The translations under genes and the position numbers were made by a program. Positions 7,543 to 13,359 of a stretch of 19,367 bases of DNA are shown here, piece after piece; the stretch's first letter is position 1; the number at the start of each line of letters is the position of its first letter. The notes under the pieces are model-generated. The model did not search any database. It saw only the letters and a list, made by a program, of their open reading frames with translations, and had not been told where the DNA came from. Origin of the DNA: Ignavibacteriota bacterium (lineage in GTDB: Bacteria > Bacteroidota > Kapaibacteriia > Palsa-1295); the NCBI GenBank assembly GCA_003151215.1, contig PLXB01000180.1, forward strand, positions 1 through 19,367, read 5' to 3'.

Positions 7543-7620
7543 GGAATTTATGGAATTGCTGCAACAAGAAATTTATGGAATTGGGAAAGAGTCTGCCGGA
7601 TGGGCAGACTCTTCGGTTTT
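7543..7620 (+). ncRNA. Candidate small RNA or attenuated leader
   Basis: A promoter at 7507-7537 would start transcription near 7543. The first 40 bases contain a direct repeat, AATTTATGGAATTG at 7545-7558 and again at 7570-7583 (period 25). They are followed by a perfect 11-bp hairpin (7587-7613) and a short T-run. That gives a transcript of about 75-80 nt with no recognisable family. The alternative is a leader with an attenuator: AAAGGAGG (7621-7628) follows at once and precedes GTG at 7634, which opens a 53-codon frame whose end is built from a repeat. I prefer the RNA reading because that peptide resembles nothing I know. Confidence 0.45.
7587..7620 (+). terminator. Rho-independent terminator-like hairpin
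   Basis: The stem AAGAGTCTGCC (7587-7597) pairs perfectly with GGCAGACTCTT (7603-7613) around a five-base loop and is followed by CGGTTTT. The stem is strong; the T-run is short and broken by CGG, so termination may be partial. Confidence 0.6.
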
Positions 7621-7737
7621 AAAGGAGGAAATTGTGCGCGCGAAATGTTATAATATTGATTTATATAGGGTTACGATGGCTTCAGGGGATTTTGGAAGCG
7701 GAATTTGTGGGTTTAGGTTGGGTGGCAAACTGCTTAG

Positions 7738-7794
7738 GGGATTCTTCATTGCGCTCGAATTGCCACCGGCAATTCGGCTCCATTCAGAATGACA
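7738..7794 (-). repeat. Palindromic repeat, TGTCATTCTGA family
   Basis: Read on the minus strand it begins TGTCATTCTGAATGGAGC and ends GAAGAATCCC, with an inner hairpin GAATTGCC-acc-GGCAATTC (7757-7775 on the plus strand). This resembles the widespread TGTCATTCTGAGCGAAG...GAATCCC interspersed sequences. A second, shorter relative is at 17742-17769. The rest of 7621-7829 shows no gene I can support. Confidence 0.65.
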
Positions 7795-7829
7795 TGGAAG
7801 GGTTAGGTGCCTCTACTGTTCGCTGCCAG

Positions 7830-8609
7830 CTACCGATACTCCCTCAGCATCACCCCTGTCGTTTTATCGACGGTGATGAATTCAGAGGGTACGTCGGTCC
7901 AGCATCCGGAATTGGTATAGGTGATGCCACCCGAAGTGCGCTGCATGGATTGATGAGTATGGCCGCAGAAAACATATTTTGCGCCTTTTGTTCTGGCATA
8001 TTCGATGGCATCGGCGGCGATCTTCTCGGAAACTCTGAGCCAGGTTTTGCTTCGGTTTTTCATCCAGCGGCTGACTCGTTGATTATCGGTATCGATTCGT
8101 TGAAATAATTTATAGAATCCGCAGGCAATTGCCGAGATGACAACGTTCTCATTCAGGAATTTATCGAACTGATGGCCGTGAATGGCAAGATATTTTTCGC
8201 CTTCGGAATCCCAAAGGTATTCGTCGTAGACTTCCAAGCCCAGAAGATGCGAAAGAATTTCGGCAATGCCATCGTGATTGCCGGCAACCCAGACGACTTC
8301 GACGCCGCGCTTATGGCCGGAAAGTTTGCGAATGAAGGAAAGGAATTTCCAATCCTCTTTCGATAGGCGCTTGAAGTTCAGATCTTCAAAGACGTCGCCA
8401 TTCAGGATAAGCCTTGTGAAACTGAATTGCTTCAACATTTCAAGGGCTTCTTCGGAGCGCGAGACTTCGGAGCCAAGATGAATATCGCTCATGATGAGTG
8501 TATCGACGACAAGCTGATCGTAGTATTTTTCTTCGTTACGATCGGTATCGCGCGAAAATGACGTATCTGCAAAAAGCGTTGACTCTCTGGAAAGAGTAAG
8601 TGTTGTCAT
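7830..8609 (-). CDS. Metallophosphoesterase, LpxH-like
   Basis: The 259-residue protein has the full calcineurin-like metallophosphoesterase motif set: SDIHLGS (41-47; Asp42 and His44), NGD (70-72), GNHD (110-113), HGHQFD (144-149) and GHTH (216-219). These bind two metal ions. Order and spacing match the UDP-2,3-diacylglucosamine hydrolase (LpxH/YbbF) group, whose members cleave the diphosphate of the lipid A precursor at the inner membrane. Family members also include enzymes with other diphosphate substrates, so lipid A synthesis is likely but not proven, and no symbol is given. The first 33 residues are extra and polar. The gene stands alone, and its leader can fold (8633-8693). Confidence 0.85.
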   Translation of the reverse strand: MTTLTLSRESTLFADTSFSRDTDRNEEKYYDQLVVDTLIMSDIHLGSEVSRSEEALEMLKQFSFTRLILNGDVFEDLNFKRLSKEDWKFLSFIRKLSGHKRGVEVVWVAGNHDGIAEILSHLLGLEVYDEYLWDSEGEKYLAIHGHQFDKFLNENVVISAIACGFYKLFQRIDTDNQRVSRWMKNRSKTWLRVSEKIAADAIEYARTKGAKYVFCGHTHQSMQRTSGGITYTNSGCWTDVPSEFITVDKTTGVMLREYR

Positions 8610-8632
8610 AGTACTTTCTCGTGATAATGAAA

Positions 8633-8693
8633 CTTGTAAGGGCGAGGATTCCGTGCTCTACTCGAACAGGGATCGAAAAGAGCACTTGCAAGG
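8633..8693 (-). promoter_or_regulatory. Foldable leader upstream of the metallophosphoesterase
   Basis: Nested inverted repeats lie just upstream of the gene. CTTGTAAG (8633-8640) can pair with CTTGCAAG (8685-8692) with one wobble. GTGCTCT (8653-8659) pairs with AGAGCAC (8679-8685), and TCGA words (8662-8665 and 8673-8676) can pair inside. The outer and inner right arms share a base, so they partly compete. It may be a structured 5' leader or a protein-binding palindrome. The remaining bases to 8835 are AT-rich and show nothing else I can support. Confidence 0.35.
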
Positions 8694-8834
8694 CAGATAT
8701 GTCGATGGCGGCTAATCAGACAAGCGTTGATATTTCAAATTTTTTACCGTAAATTAAAACATAAATGCGGCGGGGATAACTTCCGTTCGAGATTATCAAA
8801 TGATTATGAATTGATTATGATTGTATTATGCGAT

Positions 8835-8873
8835 AAAAAAAATCCTATGAATTGTTTTCACAATTCATAGGAT
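8835..8873 (-). terminator. Terminator of the first TIGR03118-type lipoprotein gene
   Basis: A 14-bp perfect stem, ATCCTATGAATTGT with its complement (8842-8855 and 8860-8873), has a four-base loop. On the minus strand it is followed by a run of eight T residues. It lies 60 bp after the lipoprotein stop codon. A T-rich run on the plus side (from 8880) could let it work in both directions. Confidence 0.85.
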
Positions 8874-8932
8874 CCGATATTTTTTTTGGAAATAATGCCG
8901 ACGGTCAAGGCATCATAAAACTGATCTATCTT

Positions 8933-10012
8933 TTATTTAGGCTTAATAAAGCCGAAGAGGCCGTGAGTTTCACTTGAAGGGCCTGCTGTAAAGTAAACGG
9001 CAGTTGAGTCATTCCCTCCTGCACTCGAGGTAACCGTTAAACCCCATAAACCATCGATCTTCAGCGGTGTGCTTATTGTGTCTTTTGAGATCTGCCCCAG
9101 ATATGCGCCGGTTGAAGCATTGTAACCGTTAATTGTTCCGTCGCCGAAATTTCCGACCAGTAATGCATTCTTGAACTTCGCATCGAATGTTGAAGGCGCA
9201 ATTGCAATACCCCAGGGCTCATTCAATGTTCCGTTGGAAGCGAATCGCTTTACAAAAGTACCGTCAAGATTAAAGACACTTATGTATCCATTCCCCGCTA
9301 ATGGTCCGAATGTGGAATATGTAACATAAAGCTGTCCGCCGACTAAAGCAATATTATACGGTCCGGCAGCCGCGGGGATTGCAGGGGATGCATTATCTGT
9401 GAACGAACCTGTCAATGTAGTGAGGGTGTAGTTCTTATCATATACGACGATCTTCTTATTTGCGAAATCGGCAACATATAGGAAATTAGCTCCTCCGTTG
9501 CTGGCAAGCGCCATTCCCGTATATTTTGCAGTGCTATCGGTGGCTTCAATGACTGTGGTTGCACCGCCAGTCCATGCAGTAATGATTCCATCTAAACTGC
9601 AATAAATAAAATGTCCTCCTTTGAAATCGACTGTACTGTTCGCTACAACTCCGGTTGGCGAACCCTTTCCTCCGCTTTTTCGAGAGGAAACCGGAACCGG
9701 ATTCAGACCTTGAAGAGGAATTCCGAGGCTGCTATAGACATTGGTGACTCCGCCTCCATTCGATGACAGCCACCATATTCCGGTCTTACCTATTGACATG
9801 CCCCATTCATTGATCAGAGTCGGATCGGGGGTGGGATTTGTTGCACCCATGCCGGACTGATCGGAAACGAGAATTGTTTCTGTATATGCCGCGCTCGGTG
9901 TAACCGTAGGCGTCGGAGGGGTCGTTGTACTGCTTGAGCACGATGCAAGACCTGCGAACGCTGCAAATGCCCCAACAGCAAGCAGCTTTCTTGAAATTGT
10001 AGAATGTATCAT
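8933..10012 (-). CDS. TIGR03118-family lipoprotein, paralog 1
   Basis: The 359-residue protein starts with a lipoprotein signal peptide, with a basic start (SRK), a hydrophobic core and a lipobox LASC whose Cys25 would carry the lipid. A Ser/Thr/Pro-rich spacer follows. The rest matches the uncharacterised family TIGR03118: LINEWGM (66-72), SPTGVV (118-123), SLDGIITAW (139-147), FLYVADF (177-183), YNIALVGGQLYVTY (219-232), LLVGNFGDGTINGYN (284-298), IDGLWGL (319-325) and FTAGPSSETHGLFG (341-354). The repeated blade-like segments suggest a beta-propeller. It should sit on a membrane, probably facing the periplasm or cell surface. Its sister gene lies directly upstream, and both have the same ECF-type promoter. 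Molecular function is unknown. Confidence 0.88.
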   Translation of the reverse strand: MIHSTISRKLLAVGAFAAFAGLASCSSSTTTPPTPTVTPSAAYTETILVSDQSGMGATNPTPDPTLINEWGMSIGKTGIWWLSSNGGGVTNVYSSLGIPLQGLNPVPVSSRKSGGKGSPTGVVANSTVDFKGGHFIYCSLDGIITAWTGGATTVIEATDSTAKYTGMALASNGGANFLYVADFANKKIVVYDKNYTLTTLTGSFTDNASPAIPAAAGPYNIALVGGQLYVTYSTFGPLAGNGYISVFNLDGTFVKRFASNGTLNEPWGIAIAPSTFDAKFKNALLVGNFGDGTINGYNASTGAYLGQISKDTISTPLKIDGLWGLTVTSSAGGNDSTAVYFTAGPSSETHGLFGFIKPK

Positions 10013-10077
10013 TGGTAATTTACTCCTTAAATGATGTTTAAATAAATAGGAACAACAAAAATAATTATTGCAACAGA

Positions 10078-10103
10078 TAACGCTTTTCAGCGCAAATTGT
10101 TAC
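10078..10103 (-). promoter_or_regulatory. ECF sigma-type promoter of lipoprotein paralog 1
   Basis: On the minus strand GTAAC (10103-10099) and CGTTA (10082-10078) are separated by exactly 16 bases, the layout of ECF promoters (an AAC-type -35 and a CGT-type -10). The start codon is about 65 bases downstream. The promoter of the sister gene at 11348-11373 matches it in both boxes, spacing and flanks (TGTAAC, GCGTTAT, TGTTGCAA), while the spacer sequences differ. Confidence 0.7.
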
Positions 10104-10154
10104 AGATATTCCATGCGGGGGTAACAATCGTATTGCTAACTCTTATCGACTCAC

Positions 10155-10186
10155 AAAAAATCCTATGAGCTTTCATAGGATTTTTT
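10155..10186 (-). terminator. Terminator of the second TIGR03118-type lipoprotein gene
   Basis: AAAAAATCCTATGA pairs with TCATAGGATTTTTT around a GCTT loop (10155-10186). It is symmetrical, so it can act on either strand. It lies 27 bp after the stop of paralog 2, so the two paralogs are separate transcription units. The core ATCCTATGA is shared with the terminator at 8835-8873. Confidence 0.85.
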
Positions 10187-10212
10187 ATCAGAGTAAAAAA
10201 ATATCTTCGCAG

Positions 10213-11280
10213 CTATTTTAGCTGGATAATTCCGACAAGTCCGTGCGATTCTTCGTTCGGTCCGGCGTTGAAGTGCAGCGTATTCAGATCGGCGCCGGAG
10301 GTTCCGCCTGCGGGTACGAATCCAACAGCCCATAAGCCCTCGATCCTTATGATCGCTCCGCTCTTATCCTTCATTTGTCCTACTAAATTACCGCTGGCAT
10401 CGAATGCACTGATAGTGCCGTCGCCGAAATTCGGAATGAGAATATCATTCTTGAGATCGCCGAAACCAGCGGGAGCTAATGCTGCTCCTGCGGGAGAATT
10501 CAATGTACCAAGCGAAGTGAAGCGGGTCTTGAACGTGCCGTCCGAATTGAAAACATTGATATATCCCATACCGGCTCCTGCGGAATCGTCATGCATACCG
10601 ACCTTTTGCCTTGCATAGGTTACGTAGATGTTCCCTCCGATATTGGCAATGCCGAATGGTGCAAATCCGGCAGGTATTGATCCGTCGCTGAATGATCCCG
10701 CTAATACAGCGTGAGCGAAGTTCGCATCAAAGACATCAATTTTCCCATTATGAAAATCGGTTGCATAAAGATAATTCTTTCCGCCCGATGACGCCATAGC
10801 AAGCCCTTTATAAACGGTATTCGCAGCAGAGTTATTCACGGCAACCGTCGCTGCAGTCCCTGATTTCCAGGCGGCGATTATTCCGTCTTCGGTGGATGTG
10901 ATCACAATATTACCTCCGAAATCCGTTGTCGAATTAACGACAACGCCATTCGGCGTACCCCCGGTCGAACCGGTAGGTGAGGGAACATTGATCGCTCCAT
11001 GAGTCTGGTTTCCGTTGGCGTCATAGACCACTAAATCACCGCCGTTATTCGCGGCAATGTAGAAATTACCGGAATTATCCACTGCCATACCCCAGGCATT
11101 GATAAGATTCTGATCGGCTCTGGTTCCGGGAAATTCTCCGACAGTATCGGTAACGAGATTAGTTATCTGATAGCTCGGAGTGCTGGTAGCGGTAGTTGTG
11201 CTTTTGCAGGATGCGAGACCCAACACGGCTGCAATTGCCCCAACAGCAAGCAGCTTTTTTGAGATGGTATTGTATTTCAT
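10213..11280 (-). CDS. TIGR03118-family lipoprotein, paralog 2
   Basis: The 355-residue protein is a paralog of the adjacent 8933-10012 product. The signal peptides are almost the same, with lipobox LASC and Cys25. Family segments are LINAWGM (59-65), GTPNGVVVNST (108-118), TEDGIIAAW (130-138), YKGLAMA (157-163), YLYATDFHNGKIDVFD (170-185), PFGIANIGGNIYVTYAR (208-224), DDSAGAGMGYINVFN (231-245), LIPNFGDGTISAFD (281-294) and FNAGPNEESHGLVG (337-350). It is closer to the usual TIGR03118 pattern than paralog 1, which has lost the DD-AGAG-type stretch. It is a predicted envelope lipoprotein with a propeller-like fold and no known activity. Tandem duplication is the simplest origin of the pair. 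Confidence 0.88.
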   Translation of the reverse strand: MKYNTISKKLLAVGAIAAVLGLASCKSTTTATSTPSYQITNLVTDTVGEFPGTRADQNLINAWGMAVDNSGNFYIAANNGGDLVVYDANGNQTHGAINVPSPTGSTGGTPNGVVVNSTTDFGGNIVITSTEDGIIAAWKSGTAATVAVNNSAANTVYKGLAMASSGGKNYLYATDFHNGKIDVFDANFAHAVLAGSFSDGSIPAGFAPFGIANIGGNIYVTYARQKVGMHDDSAGAGMGYINVFNSDGTFKTRFTSLGTLNSPAGAALAPAGFGDLKNDILIPNFGDGTISAFDASGNLVGQMKDKSGAIIRIEGLWAVGFVPAGGTSGADLNTLHFNAGPNEESHGLVGIIQLK

Positions 11281-11347
11281 TGTTAATTATGCTTCAAGAT
11301 GATTGATGAACAAAAAGGGGGATAGACTAAATAAGTGTTGCAACACA

Positions 11348-11373
11348 TAACGCATCCCCATGAAAAAAGTTAC
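11348..11373 (-). promoter_or_regulatory. ECF sigma-type promoter of lipoprotein paralog 2
   Basis: On the minus strand GTAAC (11373-11369) and CGTTA (11352-11348) lie 16 bases apart, in the same arrangement as at 10078-10103. The start codon is about 68 bases downstream. The rest of 11374-11603 has no gene I can support; a 75-codon plus-strand frame from 11360 overlaps this promoter and looks like chance. Confidence 0.7.
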
Positions 11374-11603
11374 AGGGATTTCACGTCCGATAGAAAGCAA
11401 TCTTATCTTACGAACATACAATCGGGGAGCTGAACCGGATTCACCGGAAAAACTGAAAATTACAAAAATTCGGAGAAAACCTTTGAATCAAAGACAGGTA
11501 AAGAATTATACAACGAAAATCATCCTTAATGAAACAGAATTGAATCCAAGACCTACGCTGGCCTGTATCACCAGTAAGAATTTTTAAACGATTCATTTTA
11601 CTT

Positions 11604-12011
11604 ATGAACTCAACACTATCTGCCGAATCCTCCCCTGGGTTGACTAAAGACAACTCACATGTTCATTCTTTCCATATTCCCATTTTCATATTGGTAGTTC
11701 TTACTGCAGCGCCGCATCTTTATCTTGCTTCGCAGCCCGATGAAGAACTGCGTTCTGCTTTCTTGTTGAATGGTTTAGGATATCTGGCATTAGTAACTGC
11801 CTTTGTTCTTCCTCAATTCAGATCATTCCATGAACCCCTGCGCTGGATATTGCTGGGATATACCGGTCTCACGATCATCCTGTGGTTTTTCTTTGGAAGT
11901 CCATCGGAGGGGCAGCTTGATCCGTTTGATCTTTCGGTCAAGGTAGTCGAGTTACTGTTAGTGATATTTCTCTTTCTTGATAAAAAACGGGAAATGATGA
12001 ATGCTCATTAG
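11604..12011 (+). CDS. Small four-TM membrane protein of unknown function
   Basis: The 135-residue product has about 22 polar residues followed by four hydrophobic helices (about 24-43, 51-70, 78-97 and 109-125) and a basic C-terminus (DKKREMMNAH). I do not recognise a family. Its last 11 bases overlap the start of the next gene, so translation of the two is probably coupled. No TAnnTTTG box or clear ribosome binding site is visible before the ATG. It probably lies in the inner membrane. Confidence 0.65.
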   Translation: MNSTLSAESSPGLTKDNSHVHSFHIPIFILVVLTAAPHLYLASQPDEELRSAFLLNGLGYLALVTAFVLPQFRSFHEPLRWILLGYTGLTIILWFFFGSPSEGQLDPFDLSVKVVELLLVIFLFLDKKREMMNAH

Positions 12012-12456
12012 GATCAGGAAAGTGAAAGTAAGGGACATATTACGATTGGCTTCCACTGTTTCGTCGCTTATTTTTGGTATTGCCGATCGTGCAGATGCGA
12101 TCCCTTTATTCGCCAGAAAATATAATACGACGTGTTTTACCTGCCACACTGCAGAGCCGCTTCTGAATGATTTTGGCAGGAGGTTTCAGGCTGCGGGGTA
12201 TCAGCTTCCAGGCTCGGGCAGTGATTCGCAAACCGCATTCGATCAAACGACTTTCCCTTTAGCCATTCTGGCACAACCGATGATCTCTCATACGGAAATG
12301 ACCGATCGCCTCGTAAACACCACGACGGTGAACACTTCATTCTCCGGAGTAGAAGTAGGAATCTTCAGCAGCGGATCGCTTGGAGCGAATTTCTCGTATT
12401 TCACCGAATTACCCGTGGCGATCAGAGAAAATCTGGGAACTCAAGCTATACGGTGA
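12001..12456 (+). CDS. Truncated CxxCH (cytochrome c-like) exported protein
   Basis: The 151-residue frame has a signal-like N-terminus (hydrophobic about 13-28, possible cleavage after ADA at 33). It then has IPLFARKYNTTCFTCHT with a heme-binding CFTCH (45-49), and FGRRFQAAGYQLP. This N-terminal block is typical of larger exported proteins, usually several hundred residues, with one CxxCH followed by a long beta-rich, outer-membrane-like region. Here the frame stops soon after SYFTELPVAIRENLG. A shifted frame just downstream reads a further plausible stretch, LIPNIPSKFRVW, before stopping. I read this as a gene that has lost its 3' part, although a short functional protein is possible. It overlaps the preceding gene by 11 bases. 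Confidence 0.6.
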   Translation: MLIRIRKVKVRDILRLASTVSSLIFGIADRADAIPLFARKYNTTCFTCHTAEPLLNDFGRRFQAAGYQLPGSGSDSQTAFDQTTFPLAILAQPMISHTEMTDRLVNTTTVNTSFSGVEVGIFSSGSLGANFSYFTELPVAIRENLGTQAIR

Positions 12457-12648
12457 TAAGTTGATTCCAAATATCCCCTCTAAGTTTCGCGTTTGGTGAT
12501 AATTCAGAATGTCACAGAAGCTTAGGTCTTCATAAAATGATTTCTCTATCCCCAATTCCCTTTTAGTTTCGTTCTCAGTTACGGTGTGATTATCCAAACT
12601 CCCCCGATAAATACTTTTCATTCAATCCACATCATTCAGAACCTGTAC
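12457..12648 (+). pseudogene. Possible decayed 3' remnant of the CxxCH gene
   Basis: There is no intact gene here. Immediately after the stop, the +1 frame gives LIPNIPSKFRVW before stops, as if the reading had continued from the truncated gene. Further short open pieces follow. The region also separates that gene from the sigma factor. No TAnnTTTG box or GTAAC-N16-CGTTA promoter is visible before the sigma gene. Confidence 0.3.
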
Positions 12649-13233
12649 ATGGAGCAAACGGATGAGTATCTGCTTCAGGAAATAGCAAAGGGGGATAGCG
12701 CAGCTTTTTCCGAATTTTACGACCGGTACTCGCGCCTCATTTATGGTGCTCTTCTCAGCATGCTTAAGAATAAGGAGGAATCCAAAGATATCCTTCAGGA
12801 TGTGTTTATGAAGGTGTGGCGCAGAGGTAATACATTTAAGCCCGAATTAGGCTCGCCGAGAAATTGGCTTATCCGAATCGCACATAATATGGCAATCAAT
12901 CACATCCGCTCGGCACGACTGCGCCGTGAGAAGGCGTCGATCACTATCTCAGACAATGATACCGCATTGCTCCTGCGTGAATTTGAGCTTATTGAGGATA
13001 CATTGTTAGATAACGCCATCCTTAGGGACCGAAAAGAAATGCTCACTCTTGCATTTGAGACTCTTCCGAAAGATAGAGTGAACTTGCTCGATATGGCCTT
13101 TTTTAAAGGATACTCGCATTTGGAGATCTCTCGACAATTAGAGATGCCCTTAGGTACAGTTAAGACGAAGATTCGAAGAAGCCTGTTGGCATTGCGAAAA
13201 TCTCTGTTATTTGCAGAAAACGACTTTACGTAA
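12649..13233 (+). CDS. ECF-family RNA polymerase sigma factor
   Basis: The chosen ATG at 12649 gives 194 residues; an in-frame ATG at 12586 would add 21 residues unlike the family. Region 2 spans about 20-88, with DILQDVFMKVWRR (47-59, region 2.2) and NWLIRIAHNMAINHIR (72-87, regions 2.3-2.4). Region 4 spans about 131-185, with the helix-turn-helix GYSHLEISRQLEMPLGTVKT (154-173). There is no region 1 or 3, as in group 4 sigma factors. The protein recruits RNA polymerase to special promoters until held by an anti-sigma. The stop overlaps the ATG of a 40-codon frame (TAATG), and the anti-sigma-like gene follows. The GTAAC-N16-CGTTA promoters at 10078 and 11348 are likely targets. Confidence 0.95.
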   Translation: MEQTDEYLLQEIAKGDSAAFSEFYDRYSRLIYGALLSMLKNKEESKDILQDVFMKVWRRGNTFKPELGSPRNWLIRIAHNMAINHIRSARLRREKASITISDNDTALLLREFELIEDTLLDNAILRDRKEMLTLAFETLPKDRVNLLDMAFFKGYSHLEISRQLEMPLGTVKTKIRRSLLALRKSLLFAENDFT

Positions 13234-13355
13234 TGAGTATAGTTTCAATGAATCCAAGTTTATCGCTCGCATGTAATTATAGTGGTGAAGGTGAAAAAGA
13301 ACTTTTGAAGAAAGCACGAATTTCCTATCCCACAAGCAAGCAGCTTTTTCGGTAA
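13233..13355 (+). CDS. Candidate 40-residue protein between sigma and anti-sigma genes
   Basis: A short open frame begins at the ATG that shares its A with the sigma stop codon (TAATG, 13231-13235). It ends with TAA at 13353-13355, four bases before the ATG of the anti-sigma-like gene. It fills the gap exactly. The peptide starts MSIVSMNPSLSLACNYSGEG and ends with a basic stretch (KELLKKARISYPTSKQLFR). It has no TM helix and no motif I know. It could be a small regulator, or just a translated bridge that couples the two genes. Confidence 0.4.
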   Translation: MSIVSMNPSLSLACNYSGEGEKELLKKARISYPTSKQLFR

Positions 13356-13359
13356 GATT

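Noticed and set aside
7550..7792. An 80-codon plus-strand frame, and a longer overlapping frame to 8108
   Set aside because: The first runs through a terminator hairpin and ends inside a palindromic repeat. The second is mostly the complement of the metallophosphoesterase gene.
11360..11587. A 75-codon plus-strand frame between the lipoprotein and membrane protein genes
   Set aside because: It starts inside the ECF promoter of the opposite gene, has no ribosome binding site, a basic composition typical of chance frames, and no recognisable domain.
13336..13351. A 15-base match (AGCAAGCAGCTTTTT) to the complement of the lipoprotein signal-peptide codons near 11245
   Set aside because: A match of this length is expected by chance about once in three windows of this size, and nothing around it extends.
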